From assembly GCA_001466705.2 (NCBI GenBank), contig LATX02000200.1:1178001-1242000 (forward strand): a DNA stretch of 64,000 nucleotides. Reading direction: 5' to 3'. This document shows, one piece after another, positions 1 to 11,144 of this stretch (positions are counted from its first letter, which is position 1; each line of letters opens with the position of its first letter). Below the pieces are notes generated by a model, which saw only the letters and a program-made list of their open reading frames with translations, was not told where the DNA came from and searched no databases. Origin of the DNA: Moniliophthora roreri (taxonomy: Eukaryota > Basidiomycota > Agaricomycetes > Agaricales > Marasmiaceae). The translations under genes and the position numbers were made by a program.

Positions 1-659
1 AGGATTGTAGTGGTTGTATTGGGTTACATTGGTTTTGTCAGGCTACAGCTGGTCATAGCCCACATAGAACTGGCCATATATAAGATTATAGAGCACTAAA
101 ACATAACATATTGAATTACAGCATACTCTGGCTTACAGAAGTCTGATATGTCTAGGCTTAATAGGAATATAGCCTACAGAAACTAGCCTTGGCAAGTTTG
201 ACAGAGTCTTGACTCTATGTAACTTGCCAGGTCAGCAGGTAAATTTTCCAGATGAGCTCACCATTATAAAGCATTTTCTTTGATCCTTCTTCTAGTACCT
301 AGATCTTAAATGTAAATAGAAGGAATATAAGATCTCTTGCAATTTACCTGGCTGACACAGTAGAAGAAAATTTTAAGCTACCTGCTATTTTGGGTCTGAG
401 CACTTGATTTGGCAGCAGCAGTAGCTGATAAAGAACTGGTCACACTAACTGCTCAGAAATCTGTTATTTCTGCAGACTCTAACCTTATTTCACACTTTCT
501 GTAAGCAGGAATCTTTCATTCACAAAGGTAATCTAATCTCAATTACAAAGAAATAAATTTTGCATGCAGAAATCTCTCAATTATGGTAGCATAAATACAA
601 AATTTTGGTTCTGATCTCTGGTAAGGTTTCATTTGAAATTTCTGCCTCCAGAAACTCAG

Positions 660-881
660 TCTGGTCACTGGTGATTTGCACACCCATTCCATGATGCTGC
701 TGATGACAAGTGCCAGGCCACTGAGAAAGTAAAAAGGGCCTACAATGGCTACAAGGGACATAGCATTGGCTTTGCTCCATTCCAGTAAGAAAGCCACAGT
801 GGGAGTAAGAACAAGGGTGAATGTGACAATGGCCAAAGGGGTTGGATTCCCAAAACATTGAGAGAGGGCAGCAATAGCAGG
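660..881 (-). pseudogene. Fragment of a GPR1/FUN34/YaaH-type transporter gene
   Basis: The reverse strand encodes about 70 residues beginning near FGNPTPLAIVTFTL and running to GLALVISSIMEWV. NPxPL at the start of TM1, then a GPFYF...GLA segment and a closing MEW are the arrangement of the GPR1/FUN34/YaaH family (acetate/ammonium-type six-TM permeases). Only the first two membrane segments are present. Downstream of EWV the homology stops, either at a possible intron (GTGTGC) or because the rest is lost. A full family member is about 200-280 residues. It sits among transposon repeats, so I read it as a captured or decayed gene piece. Family assignment is from motif recognition only. Confidence 0.5.
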
Positions 882-900
882 CACTCTGCTTCAGGTTCCA

Positions 901-1835
901 AGAAAAGCCTTTCATACTGATCTTATGTTAGCTGTATAGGTGCTCTTAAAGGTTTGTGATAATTTGTCTATGATAAGACTAACGGAAAACTATCCAAAAG
1001 ATAACCTCCAAAAGTCTAACTCAGGTTGTTGTGCAAGTGTGGATTGATGTGATCAGAGTTGCCACACTTAGAATGCCAACAAAACCCTTAGCTAGGTTGA
1101 TTCTCTCTTATTGAAGCAATCTACTTCAAAGTGTTCACCTTCAGAGGAGTATATATGGGTTTTAAAAGGGTTTATATCACAAACACACACACAAAACACA
1201 AAGAACACAGTGCACAAAGCACAAACACAAGAGCTACAGTCCCATTGAAGATGCTCAAAAACCTATGCCTCTACTATGAAAACATGAGGCCTGCAGTGCC
1301 AAAATACCCCCAAAAAAGGTATATATAAGTTCTTGATTCTCAGTTTTGTTTGCAAGTTGGTTTGGTGTGGTTCACTGTTACTGCAATGTCAAGAATAATT
1401 CTCAATGTCTTGCTCAGTAGTTCAGAGATGATTGCCTTCAAAACAACTTCTCAGATTGAGATTGGTATTTGTTTGGTATAATATTTATTGGTTTGTAGTT
1501 TTATTAATCACTTCAAGAGCAAATACTGGTATATTTTTTGACCAGAAACTGCCCAAAGAATAAACTTCTTCTAAGTGAGAATAAAGGTACCTCTTGTACC
1601 TGAATATAGCCCTCTTAGCTATGTTCTGCAACAATTCTCAAGAGGACAAATCTTCTAGACACTGCTAGCCTGAAACCCTCTCTGATTCACATCAAAACAC
1701 CAGACTATACTGATGCATGTCAGCTACCCTGATACAATGTTTCTCTTATCAGAAAACACACCTCTTGCGTTAAAAACTAAGCTCTTCCTAGCTTTTATTT
1801 ATATCTCTGGTTTGGGTTACAATTTCAGGTCTCAA
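901..1835. repeat. Repeat family R1, copy A
   Basis: A 935-bp unit repeated almost base for base at 1837-2762. Related partial copies lie at 9004-9600 and 13056-13511, and an inverted partial copy at 7030-7310. AT-rich and CpG-poor, with a (CA)n-like patch near 1180-1210. Two truncated copies both begin at TGAAGATGCTC, which suggests an LTR-type terminus inside the unit near 1245. It contains no convincing protein-coding frame; the short open frame at 1131-1328 is simply duplicated with the repeat. Most likely LTR-retrotransposon debris. Confidence 0.75.
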
Positions 1836-1836
1836 N
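1836..1836. other. Single N at the tandem repeat junction (assembly join)
   Basis: One ambiguous base lies exactly between the two near-identical R1 units. Three more single Ns occur at 2795, 8042 and 15232, each in repeat sequence. At 2795 the sister copy (9630-9685) holds about 30 extra bases. At 15232 the copia reading frame jumps and about ten conserved residues are missing. These Ns therefore seem to stand for small unresolved gaps. Confidence 0.7.
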
Positions 1837-2762
1837 AGAAAAGCCTTTCATACTGATCTTATGTTAGCTGTATAGGTGCTCTTAAAGGTTTGTGATAATT
1901 TGTCTATGATAAGACTAACGGAAAACTATCCAAAAGATAACCTCCAAAAGTCTAACTCAGGTTGTTGTGCAAGTGTGGATTGATGTGATCAGAGTTGCCA
2001 CACTTAGAATGCCAACAAAACCCTTAGCTAGGTTGATTCTCTCTTATTGAAGCAATCTACTTCAAAGTGTTCACCTTCAGAGGAGTATATATGGGTTTTA
2101 AAAGGGTTTATATCACAAACACACACACAAAACACAAAGAACACAGTGCACAAAGCACAAACACAAGAGCTACAGTCCCATTGAAGATGCTCAAAAACCT
2201 ATGCCTCTACTATGAAAACATGAGGCCTGCAGTGCCAAAATACCCCCAAAAAAGGTATATATAAGTTCTTGATTCTCAGTTTTGTTTGCAAGTGTTACTG
2301 CAAGTTACTGCAATGTCAAGAATAATTCTCAATGTCTTGCTCAGTAGTTCAGAGATGATTGCCTTCAAAACAACTTCTCAGATTGAGATTGGTATTTGTT
2401 TGGTATAATATTTATTGGTTTGTAGTTTTATTAATCACTTCAAGAGCAAATACTGGTATATTTTTTGACCAGAAACTGCCCAAAGAATAAACTTCTTCTA
2501 AGTGAGAATAAAGGTACCTCTTGTACCTGAATATAGCCCTCTTAGCTATGTTCTGCAACAATTCTCAAGAGGACAAATCTTCTAGACACTGCTAGCCTGA
2601 AACCCTCTCTGATTCACATCAAAACACCAGACTATACTGATGCATGTCAGCTACCCTGATACAATGTTTCTCTTATCAGAAAACACACCTCTTGCGTTAA
2701 AAACTAAGCTCTTCCTAGCTTTTATTTATATCTCTGGTTTGGGTTACAATTTCAGGTCTCAA
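1837..2762. repeat. Repeat family R1, copy B (tandem)
   Basis: Second tandem unit, offset 936 bp from copy A and nearly identical. The one clear difference is a 9-bp change near 2288-2310, where copy A reads TTGGTTTGGTGTGG and copy B has a short duplication of GTTACTGCAA. The junction with copy A is a single N at 1836, so this duplication may be an assembly artefact. After 2762 the sequence runs on into R2, as it also does after the 9004-9600 copy. Confidence 0.7.
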
Positions 2763-3535
2763 CTAGCCTGTGCCTCTTGCACAACTAAATAAGCNTGCCA
2801 GTAGCTCTTCTACCTGAACAACAACATCATACACTCTGGTAATCAGTGGGCAGTATCTCTCCTGCTTTCCACCTACAAAACACATCCCCTTATATACTCT
2901 ACAACATAAATAATCTAATATATCTGTCACAAATACAAATAAAACTGAGTCGGGTGATAAATATTATATAAACTGAGCTGTGTTTGGTAATTTCTCTGTC
3001 ACAGTGTCCAATTGTAGTCAGGCTTCATAGCCATAATCTCTTTTATTCTTTTTCTTTGACGATTGTGCAGTCTTCTGACACTAACTGTTTGCAATTTTCT
3101 CTATCAAACAGCTCTCCTTCCAACTCCATTTGAAAATATTATACTTCCATGCCACTCCACATGGTTCCTTCCTTCTCCATCTACTATCATCTGCTCTATG
3201 GACATGTAATATGCTTCCATCTCTATTGTTTAAAGTGTATGTGTAAGCTCAGCTGTGCTGGTTTCTCATCATACAGCTTTGTCTTCTGTTTTTCTGTGAT
3301 ACAGGCACCCTTCTGGTAGCTGATTATCTATTTCATTCTTCAATTTGTCATTTAGTATCTCAAGTATCCCTCGCCAATAATTTGTCATCCTCTGTTTCAT
3401 ATCTGTTTCTCAATAATATTCTCATATGTGTATCATTGAAGGCTTTTATTCTTCCTTCAAGTTGGGTATAGATTGGAAATATTGTTAAAAGTGAAAATAT
3501 TCCCTTCAGTATGCTTTCGATAGAGAAGTATTATG
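2763..3535. repeat. Repeat family R2, left part (interrupted by a solo LTR)
   Basis: Matches 9601-10411 in direct orientation, and parts match 7311-7790 and 5869-6000 in reverse. R2 follows R1 in both direct copies, so R1 and R2 probably belong to one element. In this copy R2 is split by the solo LTR at 3536-4130 and resumes at 4136. AT-rich, without a credible coding frame. A single N at 2795 replaces about 30 bp found in the sister copy. Confidence 0.7.
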
Positions 3536-4130
3536 TGTTACGTTACTTGCGCAGCAATGACAACTACTCAACACTACTATGACGTAGCAGCGCTAAGTTG
3601 CTAAAAGGATCAAGTTTGAGTTCGACAACTCAACAGTAGGTAAGACCTTCTGCTAGTCGTCTGAGTTTGGTCGCGGCTTGCAAGAATAGACTGGATTAAC
3701 CAGGTCAAGCTGAAGTAGCTTAGACCTGAATACTATCTACTTATACAACTATTGTAGCTACTAGTTTGGATACAAACTACTGAAGCAACATTGTTGTTTG
3801 CTAAACAAGTAGATAGCAGAAAGAAGTAACGAATCAGGAACATGACATAAATAAGGAACATGACATTGTTGAAGATGTCAGGGAGAACATCATATAGAAA
3901 GAGATAGAAACTAATAGAATAATGAAGTCACAATGATATCATCATGACTTCTTAAATATGAAGGGAAAGCATAGCTAGAAAAGGGAACTGGAAAAGTGGA
4001 GTTGTCCAGATGTTAAAAGGCAGCATAGGCAAAAGTGCTGAACAGCACTTAAAAGACATAAACGGAAAGAAAAGAAATAAAGTTCTGTGAAGTAAAAATA
4101 CAGTACGAGCGTCTGTGAGCATCTGTAACA
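3536..4130. mobile_element. Solo LTR with 5-bp target site duplication
   Basis: A 595-bp insertion that starts TGTTAC and ends GTAACA, a perfect 6-bp terminal inverted repeat with the TG..CA ends of an LTR. It is flanked by TTATG at 3531-3535 and again at 4131-4135. The uninterrupted target is visible in the same window near 10404-10414. AATAAA-like sequence lies near 4075. Unlike its surroundings it keeps many CpG sites (for instance around 3541-3700), as expected of a more recent insertion. It has no internal coding region, so recombination between two LTRs probably removed the body. Confidence 0.88.
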
Positions 4131-4135
4131 TTATG

Positions 4136-4415
4136 TGGTGTGGTTCCCTACAGGTTTCAGGATGCTCCTCTGTGTTCAGATTTGCTGTTTATTTTTATAC
4201 TAGCAGTGGTTGGGTACCCTTGTATGGCCTACCATCAACCATTACTCTGCTAATATTTTATATCCTTCTCTACTACTCACTTTGACTAGCTGCTCAGGGC
4301 TCACACTAGTCCTCAATTCCCTTATCTATGTCATTTTCAACCATAAAAGTGCAAAATATTCTCTATTTGCATGCAAAATAAAAGGTAAAAGTTATGCATA
4401 TCACTGTACAAAGAC
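4136..4415. repeat. Repeat family R2, right part
   Basis: Continuation of R2 after the solo LTR; it matches about 10412-10674. The sister copy is broken at 10674 by the copia element, while this copy runs on towards CTGTACAAAG and then into the left arm of the large inverted repeat. Confidence 0.65.
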
Positions 4416-5215
4416 TCAATAGCCGATATAGTCTGACCCTATGGAGTTCAAGACTTCCTTAAGACAACTACAGCACACAGTGTACTGGAAAAGGTCCTAG
4501 ACCAATTTCTACAAAGAGCTCAGCACAGGCACACCCCTTGCTAAGACTCTAAGTGTGTCACAACCTGATACCCAACACAGGCCACACTCCAAGTGCCCAA
4601 GGCTCCTTCTTGGTGTAAAGTGTCTCTTAGAAAAGTGCTACAACGCACTTAAGATGTTATTCTTAGTCTCTTATGATGCAAGTTCATTATCAGATTCTAT
4701 CTCTCTGGAGTCACTCAGAACCAATTTCTAGAGCCTGAAGTGAGGAAGCAAAACTGGAATGGCACACAAATTTATACACCAAACAAACTTGTCATGTATT
4801 CACAATCAGAGGAGGCAGAGTTACTTTCTTTATCTACGAATATCTAGCTGTCCTTATATATGGTCCAAGGAATATATCTACAGAAAAATATAAATAATGT
4901 CCGATAATTTAGGAAATGATAAATAAGTGACTGAGATACTAAAAGAGGGAATATTTAGATGTCACAGAGTCTGGTCACTAGGGTATCCAACCATATCCAC
5001 ATGGGTATCTATGTCTCCAGGCATTCTGGACTCTATAATTTGTATTTTCTCTTTTCTAAGTTGGGTATCTACAGGCAGATGGCTGTATCCATTCCATCTC
5101 TTTACAGCATTCCCCTTTCTAGTATCTGCACATCGGCAGAAGCCTAGATGCCAAAGTTTCCAAGGTTGGAACATGCTGTTACTGTTCCTATCTCCTTCGA
5201 CAATGTATGCTCAGT
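4416..5215. repeat. Left arm of a large inverted repeat
   Basis: Reads as a diverged reverse complement of 6238-7020. Anchors include the AAAGACTCAATAGCC end, the segment at 4735-4830 (partner 6595-6700) and the segment at 4960-5010 (partner 6435-6475). The arms are about 0.8 kb with a spacer near 1 kb. No arm carries a recognisable intact protein. The simplest reading is two copies of one retroelement inserted in opposite orientation. Confidence 0.6.
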
Positions 5216-5413
5216 CTTATTTAGGACTTCTTATGTGTTAGATATTCTTCTATGTCTCGTTGTATCTGTCTATAGGTAGTGGATGTCTTTTGGAAGTGAT
5301 TTCCTTCTTTCCAAGATGACTTTGTACCTAGTTAGTCTATCTTGTATTGTTTATCCGCTGGTGCACTCTTTATTTAGAGATTGCCTGCTTTAACTTTGAT
5401 CCATATATTGGCT

Positions 5414-5868
5414 TCGGAGGAAGATTATTCAGTGATCGTTCCTGTTCTAAGTTGTCTTTCTGTTTTGATGTCTCCTCTAAGTACCTCTGTACTGTTTGAC
5501 TGCAGGTTGCACTTTGCAGATGTCATAGAAAAGTAAAATAGAAATTAAAATCCTATTGATAGCACTTTGAGAGCTTGGTTAACTAGCCAATGCATTCATT
5601 GGGCCATAGTTAGATTCTCTATAGGTTTCAGAAGTGATCTGTTTTGGATCTGATACATAGATAAGTCAGAAAGTACAGCTTCAATACCTCTGTATAGCAT
5701 ATCATATAGCTCTTCATACTTTCCAAGGTACCATAGCTTCTCTAAGGCAATGACTAGCAGACTGGGCTCACTCTAGTCCTTATTACCTGTATTCTTGTGT
5801 CATATTAAAGTGTTCCAATTCAAAAGTAGTGTAAAATGAATAAAAGTGGGTCTTTTCTAGGTTCGACA
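5414..5868. repeat. Repeat R3, copy 1 (direct repeat of 8043-8508)
   Basis: About 455 bp closely matching 8043-8508 in the same orientation, including the shared run starting CAGTGATCGTTCCTG. The two copies differ mainly by transitions. This copy is followed by a reverse-complement piece of R2 (5869-6000); the other copy ends at the MITE insertion site. No coding potential seen. Confidence 0.65.
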
Positions 5869-6237
5869 TATTATTGGAAGCATACCAAAGGGAATATTTG
5901 CACTTTTGATAATATTTTCGATACACACCCAAAATGAAGGAAGAATAAAAGCCTTTGATAATACACCAACAAGAATATTACTGAGAAATGGATATGAAAC
6001 AGAGAATGACAAATTATTAGCAGGAGATACTCAAAGTACTAATAATATGGCAAACCAGCAGATGATCTCTTAATAAGGAGTTCTAATGTGGTGCAAATAG
6101 ATGAAATTACTTAACAAGGGGCAATGCAACCTCAGAAAGAGTTGAAACACCTCAGAACAAGTGTAGCTACATGATTACAGATACAATGAGACATATAATT
6201 AATATCTAAGGAATGCAAAGTCCTAGATAAGATCAAG

Positions 6238-7020
6238 AATGAATTATCAAAGGAGACAGGAACAGGAACAGTATGTTCCAGCCTCAGAAGCTTTGAAACC
6301 TGGTCATTGGAAGCTGTTTGGATGCTGGAAAAGAGAACGCAGAACAGATGGACTCATCCATTCAGACTCATCTAGAAAAGAGAAAAATCAAATATCTAAG
6401 AGTCCAGAACGCCTGAAAAGTGAATACCTGTGTGGATATGGTTGGATACTCTAATGGCCAGACTCTGTGACACCTGAATATTTCCTCTTTTAGCATCTCA
6501 GTCACTCATTTATTATTTTCCTGAATTATTGGACATTATTTACATTTTCCTATAGAAATAGTCCTTGGATAGTATAAAAGGACAGCTAGATATTCATATG
6601 TACCCAAGTAACTCTGCCCCCTCCAATTGTGAATACATGAAGAGTTTGTTTGGTGTATAACTTTGTGTGCTATTCCAATTTTGCTTCCTCACTTCAGGCC
6701 CTGGAGATTGGTCCTGAGTAACTCCAGAGAGATAGAAATCTAATAATGAACTTGTGTCATAAGAGACAAAGAGTAACATCTTTAGTGTACTTGGCGCTTT
6801 TCTAAGAGATAACTTTATACCAAAAGTTCTGGTGGCTTTTAGTGTGTGGCCTGTGTTGGATATCAGGTTGTGACACACTTAGAGTCTTAACAAAGGAATT
6901 GGGCCTGTGATTAAGCTCTTTGTAGAAACTGGTCTAGGACCTTTTCCAGTACACTGTGTACTGTAGTTGTCTTAAAGAAGTCTTAAACTCCATAGGGTCA
7001 GACTATATTGGCTACTGAGT
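6238..7020. repeat. Right arm of a large inverted repeat
   Basis: Inverted counterpart of 4416-5215, see that entry. It abuts an inverted R1 fragment (7030-7310) and an inverted R2 fragment (7311-7790). The interval 5869-7790 is therefore mostly a scrambled, reversed copy of families found earlier in the window. Confidence 0.6.
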
Positions 7021-7029
7021 CTTTTAGTG

Positions 7030-7790
7030 GAACTGTAGCTCTTGTGTTTTGTGCTTTGTGCACTGTGTTCTTGTGTGTGTGTTTGTGCATTTGAATATAA
7101 GCTCTTTTAAACCCATATATACTCCTCTGGAGGTGAACACTTTGAAGTAGATTGCTTTGCTAAGAGAGAATCAATCTAGCTAAGAGTTTAGTTAACATTC
7201 CAAGCACAGCAACTCTGATCACATTGATCCACACTTGCTTAAACAACCTGAGTTAGACTTTTGGAGGTTATCTTTTTATAGTTTTCCACTAGTCTTATCT
7301 TAGACAAATTACTGATATTAAATTAGAGGAATGAAACAAATGATCAGTTACTGGAAAGATATCTGTATTGCAGAAAGTGGAAGATAAAGCTGTATGACAA
7401 GAAGATAACATGGCTGAGCTTATGCATACACTTTAGAGATGAAAATAAGAGCATATTATGCATCCACAGAGCAGATAACAGTAGATGGAGAAGGAGGGAA
7501 CTGTGCAGAGTGGCATAGAAGTATAATATTTGCAAACAGAGTTGAAAGGAGAGCTATTTGACAGAGAAAATTGCAAACAATTGGTGTCAGGAGACTGCAC
7601 AATTGTTATTGAGAAAGAATAAAAGAGTTTATGGCTACAAAGCCTGATAATAATCAGACATTGTGACAGAGAAATTACCAAACACAGCTCAGTTTATATA
7701 ATATTTAGCACCCAATTCAGTTTTATTTTATGTGTAACAGATATATTAGATCATTTATATTGTAGAGTATATAAAAGGACATATTTTGTA
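7030..7790. repeat. Inverted partial copies of R1 and R2
   Basis: 7030-7310 is the reverse complement of roughly 960-1245 (R1) and 7311-7790 of roughly 2870-3310 (R2). Both are diverged but easily aligned by eye. They show that the R1/R2 family has inserted in both orientations. Sequence from 7791 to 8042 is AT-rich and I see nothing more in it; a single N at 8042 marks a probable assembly gap. Confidence 0.6.
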
Positions 7791-8042
7791 GGTGGAAAGT
7801 GTTGAAAATCATAGATATACATTGGAGCAAACTTGATGCAGTAATATATACACTGATGATCTATCACATATTGACAGATACACATGGATTACCTAGTTAC
7901 CATTCTCACTTATACACTTTATAGCTTTCATATGATTTACCATTTATATCTATTCCTTTGTACTAGCTTTGTATATAAGCCAGCTGTACTTAGCAGTAGT
8001 ACCTCATGCATTTGTCCTCAGGTCTACCCAGACTAATGAGGN

Positions 8043-8508
8043 TTGACTTCAGAGGAGGATTGTTCAGTGATCGTTCCTGTTCTAAGTTGTCTTTCTGTTT
8101 TGATGTCTCCTCTAAGTACCTCTGTACTGTTTGACTGCAGGTTGCACTTTGCAGATGTCATAGAAAGGTAAAATAGAAATTAAAATCCCATTGATAGCAC
8201 TTCAAGAGCTTGGTTAACTAGCCAATGCATTCATTGGGCCATAGTTAGGTTCCCTACAGGTTTCAGGAGTGATCCATTTTGGATCTGATACATAGATAAG
8301 TCAGAAAGTACAGCTTCAACACCTTTGTATAGTGTATCATATAGCTCTTTGTACTTTCCAAGGTTCCATAGCTTCTCTAAGGCAATGACTAGCAGACTGG
8401 GCTCACTCTAGTCCTTATTACCCATTATCTTGTGTCATATTAAAGTGTTCCAATTCAAAAGTAGTGTAAAATGAATAAAAGTGGGTCTTTTCTAGGTTCA
8501 ACATATTA
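8043..8508. repeat. Repeat R3, copy 2
   Basis: Direct repeat of 5414-5868. It starts just after the single N at 8042 and stops at the left end of the MITE at 8513. The MITE may have inserted within a longer copy, but the expected continuation is not found on the far side. Confidence 0.6.
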
Positions 8509-8514
8509 GTGATA

Positions 8515-8657
8515 CATCACACAAAACTGCAAAAGGTTATAACACATCTCCAGGGGGTTATAACCCAGGTCCCCAGTGGTTATAACTGGTTCCAGCAGTT
8601 ATAACCCACCAAAACCAGTTATAACTGAGTTATGACCTTTTGCAGTTTTGTGTGATG
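8515..8657. mobile_element. 143-bp MITE-like element, TA-flanked
   Basis: The two ends are inverted repeats of about 28 bp, reading CATCACACAAAACTGCAAAA inwards from both sides with a single mismatch further in. The dinucleotide TA occurs on both sides (8513-8514 and 8658-8659), as for Tc1/mariner-type insertions. The interior is built of repeated GTTATAAC palindromes, five by my count. It encodes no transposase, so it would be a non-autonomous element. Family assignment rests only on the TA target and TIRs. Confidence 0.75.
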
Positions 8658-9003
8658 TAGTTTCAATAAGCAGTGTCCTTCTCAATGTTGGGGGTGTTGT
8701 GGGCAGGTGTTGCTGCAGAGGTCATTGTGGAATTAGGATTCAGGACCTCATTTGTTTATTATTCATTTATAAAAGTAGGGATTTTGTTCATGAGACTATT
8801 GGCACTAGACCAGATAAGATGAAGAGTCATATTAGATTGCCAGAAAGTATTGACAACTGATGCAAAAGTAGAAGACAAGTCAACAGAAAGATGCCTCAAT
8901 GCTTCTGTTTTCCAAATGATTCCTTCTGGGCTGGACACCTGCAAAAAGTACATAGCATTGTAATAGCCTTGCAACAGAATTATGAGGGCTACAATGTGTT
9001 TGG

Positions 9004-9600
9004 TGAAGATGCTCAAAAACCTATGCCTCTACTATGAAAACACGAGGCCCATGGTGCCAAAATACCCTTGAAAAAGGTATATATGTATATAAGTTCTTGA
9101 TTCTCAGTTTTGTTTGCAAGTTGGTTTGGCATGGTTCACTGTTACCACAACGTCAAGAATAATTCTCAATGTCTCGCTCGGTAGTTCAGAGATGATTGCC
9201 TTCAAAACAACTTCTCAGATCAAAAATGGGTGTTCATTTGTATAATATTTATCAGTTTTGTGGTTTTATTAATCACTTTGAAAGCAAATACTGGTATAGA
9301 TTTTGACCAGAAACTGCCCAAAGAATAAACTTCTTCTAAGTGAGAATAAAGGTACCTCTTGTACCTGAATATAGCCCTCTTAGCTATGTTCTGCAACAAT
9401 TCTCAAGAGGACAAATCTTCTAGACACTGCTAGCCTGAAACCCTCTCTGATTCACATCAAAACACCAGACTATACTGATGCATGTCAGCTACCCTCTTAG
9501 TAGACTGATACAATGTTTCTCTTATCGGAAAACACACCTCTTGCATTAAAAACTAAGCTCTTCCTAGCTTTTATTTATATCTCTGGTTTGGGTTACAATT
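9004..9600. repeat. Repeat family R1, copy C (5'-truncated)
   Basis: Begins at TGAAGATGCTC, the same point at which the copy inside the copia element begins, and runs through the rest of the R1 unit. Diverged from copies A and B mainly by C/T and G/A changes. It continues without a break into R2 at 9601. The stretch 8661-9003 before it holds no feature I can support. Confidence 0.7.
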
Positions 9601-10674
9601 TCAGGTCTCAACTAGCCTGTGCCTCTTGCACAACTAAGTAAGCTAGGGCCTGAAGTGGTTGAAAAATACTGATTGCCAGTAGCTCTTCTATCTGAACAAC
9701 AATGTCATACACTCTGGTAATCAGTGGGCAGTATCTCTCCTGCTTTCCACCTACAAAACACGTCCCCCTATATACTCTACAACATAAATAATCTAATATA
9801 TCTGTCACAAATACAAATAAAACTGAGTCAGGTGATAAATATTATATAAACTGAGCTGTGTTTGGTAATTTCTCTGTCACAGTGTCTGATTGTAGTCAGG
9901 CTTCGTAGCCATAATCTCTTTTATTCTTTTTCTTTGACAATTGTGCCATCTTCTGACACTAACCATTTGCAATTCTCTCTATCAAATGGCTCTTCTTCCG
10001 ACTCCATTTGAAAATATTATACTTCCATGCTGCTCTGCATGGTTCCTTCTCTGTCTTCTATCATCTGCTCTATGGATGCACAATAAGCTTTCTTTTTCAT
10101 GTCTAAAGCATATGCATAGGCTCAGCCATGCTGCCTTCTTGTCATACAGCTTTGTCTTCTGTTCTTCCATGATACAGGCACCCTTCTGGTAGCCAATCAT
10201 CTATTTCATTCTTCAATTTGACAGTTGGTATCTCAAGTATCCCTCACCAATAATTTGTCATCCTCTATTTCATATCTGTTTCTTGATAATATTCTCATAT
10301 GTGTATCATTGAAGGCTTTTATTCTTCCTTCAAGTTGGGTATAGATTGGAAATATTGTTAAAAGTGAAAATATTCCCTTTGGTATGCTTTTGATAGAGAA
10401 GTATTATGTGGTGTTATTCCCTACAGGTTTCGGGATGCTCCTCTGTGTTCAGATTCACTGTTTATTTTCATACTAGCAGTGGTCAGGTACCCTTGTATGG
10501 CCTACCATCAACCATTACTCTGCTAATATTTTATATCCTTTTCTACTACTTGCTTTGACTAGCTGCTCAGGGCTCACACTAGTCCTCAATTCCCTTATCT
10601 ATGTCATTTTCAACCATAAAAGTGCAAAATATTCTCTATTTGTGTGTGAAATAAAAAGGTAAAAGTTATGCATA
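9601..10674. repeat. Repeat family R2, uninterrupted copy
   Basis: Matches 2763-3535 plus 4136-4402, but lacks the solo LTR. It therefore shows the empty target site (near 10404-10414) and has about 30 bp at 9630-9685 that are replaced by N in the other copy. It is cut at its right end by the copia 5' LTR. Confidence 0.7.
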
Positions 10675-10933
10675 TCATTGGATCTCTTGGACTTTCAGAC
10701 TATGTACCAGACCTTTTTCAGACTCTTTTAGCTATTACACCATTCTTTGCAATCTCACATGACCTCTGTATAGTGGGGACTTCGTAACTGCCTTTCTTTC
10801 TTCCTTTCCTCAGTTGTGTTATCACCAAACTGAGGTATGCTTCTATCTATTATCATTCCCTTACGTTAATGCTTACTAATTACTGTATCTAGCTTGTATT
10901 GACTCTGTCTTACCTAGGTGCCTTTTCACTTCA
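10675..10933 (+). repeat. Copia 5' LTR
   Basis: 259 bp aligned end to end with 15870-16128. The first bases differ from the 3' copy (TCATTGG against TGTTTGG), so the 5' terminus is altered. It ends CACTTCA. Several mismatches to the 3' LTR are reciprocal CA/TG pairs, as expected from decay of ancestral CpG. Confidence 0.85.
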
Positions 10934-10949
10934 GGTTATGGGCTCCAGC
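10934..10949 (+). other. Putative primer binding site of the copia element
   Basis: GGTTATGGGCTCCAGC begins immediately after the 5' LTR, where a tRNA-primed element has its binding site. It resembles the TGGTTATCAGAGC-type sites of copia elements. The matching tRNA was not identified. Confidence 0.4.
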
Positions 10950-11144
10950 TCTGCCTGTTGATCTGGAAGACTTGTCTATTGCTCTATCTGGGTTCCCTAT
11001 TGCCTCTGGAATCATCACACACTCTCTATTCCTTTCCCTCACACTTTCATTGTCTTTTGACAACATCCACATCATCCCACTACACCTTGCATGTCCACTA
11101 GTCCCTCACCACCACCACTACCACCTTCTAGACCTTCTACCAGC

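Noticed and set aside
1131..2264. Two identical 65-residue open frames (1131-1328 and 2067-2264)
   Set aside because: They lie in the duplicated R1 repeat, are low in complexity and have no homologue I recognise; identity simply reflects the tandem copy.
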